Assembly (NCBI GenBank): GCA_009663005.1
Contig: CM018905.1
Coordinates: forward strand, 18,589,919 to 18,604,918
From: Actinidia chinensis
Taxonomy: Eukaryota > Streptophyta > Magnoliopsida > Ericales > Actinidiaceae
Direction: 5' to 3'
Length of the DNA stretch: 15,000 nucleotides
Shown here: piece after piece, positions 8,578 through 15,000 of the stretch
How positions within the stretch are numbered: the stretch's first letter is position 1
Layout: every line of letters starts with the position of its first letter
Notes under the pieces: generated by a model
Databases searched by the model: none
Told to the model about the DNA's origin: nothing
Seen by the model: the letters and a program-made list of their open reading frames with translations, nothing else
Position numbers and translations under genes: made by a program

Positions 8578-9105
8578 AGCTTGTAATGTTAGTAGTTAGC
8601 CACATACCTAATAGAACCATGCCTAAATAAAGGTATCTTTTGCTTAACATTTACTTATTGTAAAGCATTTCAAAATTTTAATCAAATCATGGTGGCCCTT
8701 AACCTTAAACCAATTTGGTAAGTATTAAAACCGGAAATGCTACACACCTGGTACTATACTTTCAGTAAAGTTTAGAAAATAAGATTAGCACTATTAGGGC
8801 CATGTGCTACTCTACTTCCTGGATTCATGAACATTTACAAAAGTCAACCCTTACTTTTTGATAGAAGGGCCGGCACCACTTCTTATGTCCACATAGGTGA
8901 AGTTCTCATTACATGTCTCTGTTGCCTAACAAATTTATGACTTCATTAAGAGTAGGCATTATCATCCTCAAATGCAACACCTAGTACTTTCCAATCTTGG
9001 AATGGTTTAAAAATAGAATACTGGAATAGTCACTTATCAACAATTTGGTTTTGTCCCATTGAAACTATTAAACTAATTAAAACTAGTAAAGTTGGGTTCC
9101 TATTG
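8578..9105 (-). other. 3' non-coding spacer of the Tork-like element
   Basis: Between the end of the RNase H reading (MGLKPF at about 9117-9135) and the polypurine tract there are about 530 bp with no gene and no repeat that I can see. It is AT-rich and has stops in all frames. Confidence 0.5.
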
Positions 9106-10570
9106 CTGGTGACTATTGAAAGGTTTCAATCCCATTTCTATGTTTTGTGGATTTTTACCAAGTCTCTTGATAGTCTTTTGTAAAAGGATCTGCCAAATTT
9201 TTACCTTGACTTGGACAATATACATGGAAATCACACCATCTAAATTAATTTCTGACATATACTCATGTCTAGAGCTAATATGTCTAGATTTTTCATTATA
9301 ACGTTATTATATGCCTAGACATAGTAGCCTCACTTCGCAGTGCAAAGAATGGCTGCATTGGTTGTGCCACACTCTATACGCAACATCAATTTCTAAGCCA
9401 TTCTGCCTCTTTGCCCGCGACGCTAATCTAAATGAACTCAGATTTCCATGGTGGAATGTCTATACCTCTGTGTCTTAGATGCCCTTAAACAACTCTCTCA
9501 CAATAGTAAACCCAGAACCAGAAGTGAATTTATTTCACTTGTTCTAGTGATCCAACTAGCATCATATATACCTTCTAGTATATCTGAGCTTGAAAAACTA
9601 TTATAAATAATCTTATTCCAATGGGTCGTTTCAGATATCCAAGGATTCTGCCTATAGTTTCCAATGTTGGTTCACTATGACTATTCGTATACCTAGAAGG
9701 TTTACAAACTACAAATGAATACGGCTAGTGCAATGCATTGCATCATTAAACTACTACCTATTTGCACTAGCATACTCAAGTTTGAAGAACTACTCTCCTG
9801 TCAGATTTTCATTACCTTTTCTGATTATCATAAGGGGTTTAGCTTCTTTACATCCCAAATGTTTGAATTTTAGAAGCACTTTCTCAATAAATGAGATTGA
9901 CATAAAGCAAACCCCCACTATCTTTTTTACTTAAAATACCTAATATAGTTAATCTAACTTCATTTAATCTTTTCATTTTAAATTTGAAGTTAATACTTCT
10001 TAGTTTCATAACACCCTTCATTATGAGTTCCACCAATAAGCATGTCAATCACATCCAGACATAATAAACACGCATACCATCCGTAAATTTAGAATAAATA
10101 CATTTATTCAGCCATTATTATGTCTAAAACCATGTGATAAAATAACGAATGAAACTTTCATGCCATTATTTGGTGCTTGTTTAGACATATTAAAGATTTA
10201 ATTAACTGCCCACTTTCTTTTATTACAAGCATAACAACCATTCAGGTTTTTCCATTTACAACCTCTTCCATCTAATCGCCATTTTAAGGAAAGCTGTTGT
10301 TTAATAACATCCATTTGGTGCACATTACCTAAATCGAAGCTAATGACATAAGCACTCTATAGATGTTATTCTAGCTACCGGTGGCATATGTATCAAATAT
10401 CATAACCTTATTTTTGTTTAAAACCCTTGGGCTACCAATCCTAAACTTTAAAAGTTTGTAATGACCCATCAAAATTGTATTTCCTTCTAATACCCACTTG
10501 CAATCCATGGGCTTGAACCTTTTGGTAGATCCACCAATACCCACGTATTATTGGCCATAATGGAGTCATT
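9106..10570 (-). pseudogene. Tork-like copia reverse transcriptase and RNase H, decayed
   Basis: On the minus strand RT begins with CKWVLEGNTI (about 10480-10513), followed by FDTYA (about 10390-10405), a KSLICLNKHQIMA block equivalent to the SLYGLKQ region (about 10160-10200), the catalytic aspartate region now DVIDMLIGG (10024-10062), GFALCQSH (about 9890-9915) and GSLMMQC (about 9730-9750). RNase H follows with WISETTHWNK (about 9615-9640), LEGIYDASWIT (9548-9590), STMEI (about 9440), and WQILLQKTI and MGLKPF near its end (9117-9204). YVDD is not preserved as such. Many stops and frame changes separate these pieces. Order and spacing fit a full-length ancestral domain. Confidence 0.82.
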
Positions 10571-11760
10571 CAATCATTAACTGCTCTTTCCAAAATGCCA
10601 TGTCTCTTTGAAAGCCATAACTTCAACGAAATTTTTTGGATCTCCTCCCAGTTAAGTAAAATGGGTATTTTATTTAAAACATTATTCAACAGAAAGACAA
10701 TACTTGGAAGGAAATAAAATGAGGACCTAATTCTTTTCTTTTCTAACGCCTCTTACTCCTTCTAGTTTCAGTAGTATATCAGAAATCCTCATTCCAATTA
10801 TAGAAGATGGATTGTCATCAAAAACTAAATTAGGTCAATGAGAAGATTCTCTAATCAAACAGTAGAATCATTAGAAAAATTATTTTCAAAAATTCAATCT
10901 TTAGATTCCATTATGACATTTTAACCAAATCCAAAAGTCTATTTAAGCCTTAGAATTTTCATCTCATATCCGACCAAAATACTTTTGAGAGCTCTTGGTC
11001 CTAATTTCGTTCTTTTTTGGGGGTCGGAACTCTATAAAAGCTAAACAATCCCATACTTCTAAGTATAAAGATTTGGTTTCCTACCTTTCCACAATTCATA
11101 AGGAGAGACTTTGAATTTCTGGAAGATATTCTATTATGCATATGACAAGCTGTTAACAATGTTTTTCACCCCAAAGATTTATGCAATTTAGCATTCAAGA
11201 TCAATGGGCATTTTAACATATCAACAATGTCCTATTTTTTATTTTAGCCAAAGCCATTCTATTGTGGGGTGTAAGGTGCACTTGTTTGATATATTATACA
11301 TTTTCTTCACAATAGTAGTGAATGCATTAGGAAAATATTCATTCCCTCTATCACTACGAAGAATTTTTATTTCTTTTCCTTTGGATTCTCAACTTCAGAT
11401 TTATAGCATTTAACATATCAAAGACTTTATCTTTACTTTTCATTAAATAGACATAATTAAACCTAGAAATAATCGTCATGAAAGTATAAATATCTATGCC
11501 GCCTCCTCTATTTAAATGCCATATAATTCACAACATCAGAATGCACAAGTTTTTAGTAATTCAGAATTCTATCAAATTTAGGAAAAAGTTTCTTCCTTAG
11601 GTCATCTTTGCTTGAATACATATCTTCACTTGCTAGAATTATCATGTGATAAATTGATCAAACCAATGCTTTCATAATTTCAAAGATTTAAAATTCATAT
11701 GTGCTAAACGTTTCATGCCAATAAAGAAAGAACTCACAAATAAATAGGAATTAGAATCTT
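10571..11760 (-). pseudogene. Tork-like copia integrase with GAG-pre-integrase domain, decayed
   Basis: On the minus strand the GAG-pre-integrase region reads MKRLAHMNFKSLKL (about 11675-11720) with the preceding Trp-His in another frame, then IQAKMT (about 11600-11620). The catalytic core follows as GGIDIYTFMTIISRFNYVYLMKS (11440-11510; the first catalytic Asp position is altered), a broken IRSDRG region containing EGMNIF (about 11320-11350) and SAPYTPQ then NG (11255-11290). ELSKVFW/IGPRAL-like remnants and a broken linker run to RT. Stops are frequent. The open plus-strand frame at 11204-11413 is a shadow of this region. Confidence 0.78.
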
Positions 11761-12150
11761 TTATTAATACTGAGTTTGACTCCATCACAATGAGTACCAT
11801 TTCCCACAAACATTCCATTTTTAGACAAGATTCTTGTCAGCCCTAGCCCAGCTTTAATACCTTTCTTCACAATAATTTACAAAATTAAATTCTTTCTCAT
11901 ATCCGTACCATGAGTGCTTGAGAAGATTAGCATCTTTCCAGATAATTGAATCTCTATAATTCCTCTTCCAAAACTTTAGCCGAATTGGAATTTTCCATCA
12001 TTACTTCATGCCATCAATAGCATCTTCATACTTCTTGAATTGTGACTTGTCATTGCATACTGTAACAGTGTGCTCCAGAAATCAAACCACCAGTTCAGAA
12101 GACGTAGTTTATAGCACCATAATGAAATTCAGTAATCATGCTCATTTGCA
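11761..12150 (-). pseudogene. Tork-like copia protease, decayed
   Basis: The Asp-Ser-Gly active site lies at about 12085-12100 on the minus strand, but an extra T splits it between two frames (GGLI / SGA). It is followed by CNDKSQFKKYEDAIDG (about 12010-12060), HEVMMENSNSAKVLEE (about 11965-12010), IIEIQLSGK (about 11940), MRKNL (about 11890), and SKNGMFVGNGTHCDGVKLSI (about 11780-11835). These are characteristic of the protease and post-protease part of this copia group. The plus-strand frame 12008-12199 is a shadow. Confidence 0.78.
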
Positions 12151-13103
12151 TTTCAGAAATCATACAACCAAGTGCATTATTTTTTTTCAACCGAATTAGC
12201 ATTATGAAGTTTGATGATGTCCTATTTCTTTTTGTTTTCTTTTTGTTTCTGCATTCTCTCTTGAAATGAACCTTTCTTTCACAATTGGTAGCAAGTCTTT
12301 TCTTCTTGTTTATTGCCCAAATTATTAGAGTTAATTAGGATTACTTACTCCCATTCCTTCCATCAGGAATTTTTGCGTTTGTTCCTTCTATTATTCTGAA
12401 AATTTGTTATTACTATTACCATTTCTAACCATCCATAGTTCACTTTTAGAGTCAGATTGTTTAACCAATCCCTTATCCCAAAATTTCCGAGTTTTCCTCT
12501 TCATTCGAGATGTTTTCATAAGTGTCTCAGAGTGAATCTCTGTTGTTATTTAATAGTTTCTCCTATAATCATTCCAAAGAAGAATTTGGCATTAATAATC
12601 CGCCCCTACTTGTAATTGATTCAGGAACCACAGACTTTCAGATTCTGGAGTTTAGTCACTAAGACTTGTAACTCACATGATTTGATCCATAAGTGAACTA
12701 TTATCACATAGTAAATTCGAAGAATTGGAGAATAATAAATTGACTGCACCTTGTTTTTCATTGTATATTGAACTGCAATTATCCCAGCTCTTTGGAATTT
12801 TACACTGATGTGATAACTCATACACCCGATTTTGAAAGGGTGTTCAGAATATGCCCCTATGCAGCTACTTCATGCTTCTTCACGTTTCTTCTTCCTCTCT
12901 TCTCTTCTGCTTTAACCTCTTCAGTAATCATCGTCGTTTGGTTTCTGCAATCGGTGACAGATCCGGATTCAAAGATATGAGACTTCAGTGCAGTAAGTCC
13001 GAACATCATCTTGTCTTGCCACGGGAAATTTGTTTCCATCGAACCTATCCATTTCATTCACGAAATCTTGATTCATCACCCCCCCCCATCGCAAGGATGC
13101 CAT
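12151..13103 (-). pseudogene. Tork-like copia gag, decayed
   Basis: The probable start is ATG at 13103-13101 (MASL), followed by a run of nine C at 13079-13087 and then FVNEMDRFDGNKFP and WQDKMMFGLTALK (12985-13060). VKAEEKRGRR follows near 12885-12915, then a UBN2-like region with ELQVLVTKLQNLKV (about 12630-12675) and PESFQVGA pieces (12605-12640), and a CCHC knuckle at 12251-12296 (CERKVHFKRECR in one frame, its first Cys in another). Between them the frame changes several times. The minus-strand open pieces at 12857-13057, 12969-13190 and 12621-12821 are parts of this gag in different frames. Confidence 0.78.
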
Positions 13104-13111
13104 TTTTGGTC

Positions 13112-13138
13112 CTGACTTGAGAAATAGTACTTTAAGAT
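13112..13138 (-). other. Degenerate primer binding site region of the Tork-like element
   Basis: Just inside the LTR end (TTTTAACA on the minus strand) the sequence has GTACTATTTCTCAAGTCAGG where TGGTATCAGAG plus a few bases would be expected. The similarity is weak and could be chance; position is the main argument. Confidence 0.3.
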
Positions 13139-13384
13139 TGTTAAAATTCGAAATCCGAAACTTATGGCTTTGAGGCGTATCAATGGACACTTTCCTTAAA
13201 GTGTTATTTGTCCCCTCTAGGTTGCTGCAAGGTTATAGGCAAAACACTTCCAGATACAACAAAGACGATTTTAAATTTGCAAACACACTTTTACAAATTT
13301 TCCTTCATAACTTCTCTATAAGAAAGTTGTAAAGACTACAACTTAAAGTAAATTTGAATGAAAAATTAATTTGTTTTTTCTCTG

Positions 13385-13392
13385 TATAAATA
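13385..13392 (-). promoter_or_regulatory. TATA-like motif in the Tork-like 5' LTR
   Basis: TATTTATA on the element's strand (TATAAATA on the other) sits about 420 bp into the LTR, where U3 should end. It is a weak consensus in the sense direction and a better one in antisense. Confidence 0.28.
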
Positions 13393-13560
13393 GAAATGAA
13401 AGGGTAGCAAAGGTGCCTTTTCAATTTACAAATCCAAAATATGTCTTTCATTTCAAACGAATAGTCTTACTGTTTTAAAATAAACTTAAACAGTTTATGA
13501 CGTTAGAATTTAAATAAACAATTAGAATAAAAAAAACATAACAACAACTTTTTATTAATT

Positions 13561-13634
13561 CCACACGGCGCAAGTGCCAAGTGCTCCACAAAAGCGCCAC
13601 AATGCGCCACGCGACTCGCCCGCGAGACGTGCGG
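13561..13634. other. CpG-rich block in the U3 part of the Tork-like LTR
   Basis: In an otherwise AT-rich LTR, about 74 bp contain many CG dinucleotides and repeated GCGCCAC (13593 and 13604) plus CTCGCCCGCGAG (13615-13626), an inverted repeat. The rest of the LTR is poor in CG. The matching part of the 3' LTR is outside the window. Confidence 0.6.
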
Positions 13635-13814
13635 ATGTACAATGCAAAGCACTGGATAACTACCCAAAATATTTTTTTTATTTCATATAGTGATGTGTGC
13701 AAACCTTTATAAACCCAATAAATATTTTATAAACTTTCAATGTGGGACCCACCAAACACACAACCCACCAAACACACCCAAAAAAACCCTTAAACATACC
13801 AGCTATATCTTACA

Positions 13815-13819
13815 ATACC
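13815..13819. other. Candidate target-site duplication (ATACC) of the Tork-like element
   Basis: These five bases follow the 5' LTR end. On the minus strand they read GGTAT and directly follow the exon-like stretch. The partner copy should lie left of the window, so the call is by position only. Confidence 0.35.
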
Positions 13820-14205
13820 TTCCACCACCAGCTCCTCACCGGTGTCAACCTGGCGAACTGCGACGTTGGAGGCTGAGGAGAAGAGGTCGGCAAAGAGAGA
13901 GATGGGGTTAGATAAAGAATGAGGGCCCCATGTCCGGTGCACTCCGCTTGGGATTCCCTCCCCTTTGTCGATCCGTCCCACAGCCGTGTTGAGAGGTGGT
14001 ACTTCCCCTCGTGTGTGATGGTTTTTTGTCTTTTTTTTGTGTGGTTGCTGTGGAAAACCTGCGGTGAGAAATGATGGAAAGCAAGAGAAAATGAGATATT
14101 GAAATTATGTTTGGATTTTGGGCTGAGTAGTGGGGGGAGAAAGGATGGCTGGGGTCTGGGGATGGGTCGCAATGGAAGGTGGAAGAGGACGGTGGTTACA
14201 GTGGG
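13815..14205 (-). pseudogene. Possible first exon of a host gene, broken; product unknown
   Basis: I do not recognise the product. In the best minus-strand frame the text starts PSIATHPQTPAILSPPTT, rich in Ser, Thr and Pro and lacking acidic residues, which is like a plastid or mitochondrial leader. After a TAA near 14104 the same frame stays open to the copia junction. Its last part (SLFADLFSSASNVAVRQVD, then TGEELVVEG, 13818-13900) has mostly G or C at third positions, unlike the transposons. There is no ATG on this strand between about 13932 and 14212; frames that seem to start at 14172 or 13981 use TTG and GTG. It may be a pseudogene, a gene whose start was lost, or non-coding 5' leader. 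A telo-box and site II motif lie upstream on the same strand. Confidence 0.33.
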
Positions 14206-14212
14206 TGTATAC

Positions 14213-14221
14213 TTAGGGTTT
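14213..14221 (-). promoter_or_regulatory. Telo-box (AAACCCTAA)
   Basis: AAACCCTAA on the minus strand, eight or so bases upstream of the exon-like stretch. In plants this motif is common near the start of transcription of ribosomal-protein and other housekeeping genes. A single 9-bp match can be chance, but the position fits. Confidence 0.45.
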
Positions 14222-14322
14222 GAGAGGTTGAAGATGGGTAGGATTAGAAATAAATGATTTGTATTGAGACATAATTAAAATCTTAGAATTATAGTGATTT
14301 GTACTTAGGAGTGGGTTTGCAC

Positions 14323-14328
14323 TGGGCC
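14323..14328. promoter_or_regulatory. Site II element (TGGGCC / GGCCCA)
   Basis: TGGGCC inside the near-palindrome TGGGCCCC, about 100 bp upstream of the telo-box in minus-strand terms. TCP factors bind such TGGGCY sites, which often pair with telo-boxes in plant housekeeping promoters. Confidence 0.4.
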
Positions 14329-14418
14329 CCTTTTGGTTTGCGTTAAGTTTGGTTTGTGTAGTTTAAGTGAGTGATGTGGGATAAAATATAATATTCTCTT
14401 ACATGTGCAATTTGGATG

Positions 14419-14424
14419 CACGTG
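14419..14424. promoter_or_regulatory. G-box core (CACGTG)
   Basis: CACGTG within GCACGTGA, about 200 bp upstream of the telo-box in minus-strand terms. bHLH and bZIP factors bind this core. Six-base match only. Confidence 0.3.
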
Positions 14425-14475
14425 AAAATGAAAAAGAGATGGATGAGACGATTGGCCACGGAAGAGCCGATTCGG

Positions 14476-14549
14476 GCGGAGACTTGACTACATGTGGACA
14501 TAACTCAAAATCTTTAGCTTGCTAACCACATACGGTTACATGTCTCCGC
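14476..14549. repeat. Imperfect inverted repeat, arms of about 22-24 bp
   Basis: The arms 14476-14497 and 14526-14549 pair as GCGGAGAC...TGTGG with mismatches and a 2-bp length difference in the middle, and a 28-base loop. A third GCGGAGA lies at 14584-14590. It could be the end of a small DNA element or a hairpin. Confidence 0.45.
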
Positions 14550-14785
14550 AAGGATTTGTCAGTTGTAGCTCTCTATGTGTCCAAGCGGAGAGTAAGAATG
14601 ATTATGTTGGTTCTCCATCGTATGTAATGGTAACTCTTTTGTTTTGTTTGTTCTGCAGTTATAGTAATTAGGGGATATCTGATAACTGTGAGGTATGCTA
14701 TAGTCCCTACCAACTAATATCTTATTTTCCGAATCCAAATCTTCTGCCTCCTTATGCTCCCTTTCCTACCCCATTCAGGCTCCAT

Positions 14786-14808
14786 TAAATATGATTGAGT
14801 CATATTTA
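14786..14808. repeat. Perfect 9-bp inverted repeat around TTGAG
   Basis: TAAATATGA, then TTGAG, then TCATATTTA. The centre includes TGAGTCA, a bZIP-type core. Short and AT-rich, so chance is possible. Confidence 0.5.
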
Positions 14809-15000
14809 GTGAAACATTCACTTAACTTTTCTAAAAGAGATGAAACTTGATTTATTCTTTTAACCCTTGAAAATGATAGTAGTACATCATGGTTAATTTT
14901 TCAGAATTAGAATATATACTTTCAGATTTTGATAGAAATCTTTCTATATTGTACAGGGTTTTGATGGAAATCATTAGAAGGTTGTAATACTTCTAAAATC

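Larger units (their letters stand above)
8476..13814 (-). mobile_element. Tork/Tnt1-like Ty1/copia element with truncated 3' LTR
   Basis: The minus strand reads 5' LTR (13814-13139), gag, protease, integrase, RT, RNase H, a 3' spacer, a polypurine tract and the first 93 bp of a 3' LTR, where a gypsy element interrupts it at 8475/8476. Both LTR copies start TGTAA(A)GATATAGCT on the minus strand. The domain phrases (CNDKSQFKKYEDAIDG, MRKNL, SAPYTPQ, MGLKPF) match the Tork group of plant copia elements from memory. Frameshifts and stops are frequent in every domain, more than one per 100 bp in places. The rest of the 3' LTR is expected beyond the left edge. Confidence 0.85.
13139..13814 (-). repeat. 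5' LTR of the Tork-like element (about 676 bp)
   Basis: The outer end, TGTAAGATATAGCT on the minus strand, is fixed by alignment with the 3' LTR stub at 8476-8568 and by its polypurine tract. The inner end is placed at TTTTAACA (13139), 36 bp before the gag ATG, where a decayed primer site seems to lie. The LTR holds a CpG-rich block at 13561-13634, a TATTTATA at 13385-13392 and a small perfect hairpin at 13324-13344. A 16-bp unit, ACCCACCAAACACACA, is nearly duplicated in tandem at about 13747-13778 and single in the 3' stub. Confidence 0.72.
14222..15000. other. Intergenic or promoter DNA; no gene recognised
   Basis: No coding region is supported on either strand. Besides the motifs listed, it holds an imperfect inverted repeat (14476-14549), a perfect palindrome (14786-14808), a direct repeat of TTTTGAT(A/G)GAAATC (14926 and 14960) and a pyrimidine tract ending CTGCAG (14637-14659) that would make a good plus-strand splice acceptor, but I found no exon after it. 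Confidence 0.5.

Noticed and set aside
13079..13087. Run of nine C as a programmed frameshift site in gag
   Set aside because: The gag is broken at many places; a homopolymer indel or sequencing error is the simpler explanation.
1..13814. Endogenous pararetrovirus (caulimovirid) origin
   Set aside because: Two elements have integrase before RT and LTRs with primer and polypurine sites, and the third has LTR and gypsy pol end. No movement protein or coat protein motif is seen.
13690..13911. Plus-strand open frame of 73 codons across the LTR/host junction
   Set aside because: It crosses the insertion border of the copia element, so it cannot be an inherited gene.
13810..14172. Minus-strand 120-codon frame read as an intact gene
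   Set aside because: It begins with TTG, no ATG is present, and it is not the frame that shows coding-like third positions at its end. I kept only a low-confidence exon remnant.
14637..14659. Plus-strand splice acceptor (pyrimidine tract then CTGCAG)
   Set aside because: The signal is good but no coding-like exon follows and no donor partner is evident.

Overview
This window looks like repeat-rich nuclear DNA of a flowering plant. It is AT-rich, carries no intact bacterial-type operon or ORF, and almost all recognisable protein similarity is to decayed plant LTR retrotransposons. I cannot name the species. No intact protein-coding gene is visible; nearly every open frame is a fragment of a frameshifted pol or gag gene, or an artefact of a repeat.

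Layout, left to right. Positions 1-6490 hold a Sirevirus-type Ty1/copia element on the minus strand: RNase H (1-370), reverse transcriptase (371-1211), an unexplained G-rich block (1212-1840) where the integrase-RT linker should be, integrase (1841-2850), protease (2851-3330), gag with two zinc-knuckle remnants (3331-4901), primer binding site (4943-4957) and a complete 5' LTR (4960-6490) with a tandem array of ~50-bp units. Its 3' LTR lies beyond the left edge. Positions 6491-8475 are the 3' end of an Athila/Calypso-like Ty3/gypsy element on the plus strand: the end of pol (6491-6702), a non-coding spacer, a purine tract and a 3' LTR (about 7390-8475). Positions 8476-13814 are a Tork/Tnt1-like Ty1/copia element on the minus strand, with a 93-bp 3' LTR stub (8476-8568), polypurine tract, RT/RNase H, integrase, protease, gag and a 5' LTR (13139-13814). 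Positions 13815-15000 are the host locus.

The elements form a three-level nest. The Tork-like element went into the host locus, the Athila-like element went into the Tork 3' LTR at 8475/8476, and the Sirevirus went into the end of Athila pol at 6490/6491. All three look old: each is broken by many stops and frameshifts, so no element in the window can be autonomous.

The right end is the only non-transposon DNA. Read on the minus strand it has a site II motif, a telo-box (AAACCCTAA) and then a C/T-rich, partly high-GC3 stretch resembling the first exon of a nuclear gene, possibly with a plastid-type leader. It has no ATG and one in-frame stop in the best frame. The Tork-like element sits exactly where that stretch reaches a GT that could be the first splice donor. 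I did not find a new biological system; the points of most interest are the junctions, the odd G-rich block, the LTR repeat arrays and the possible broken host gene.
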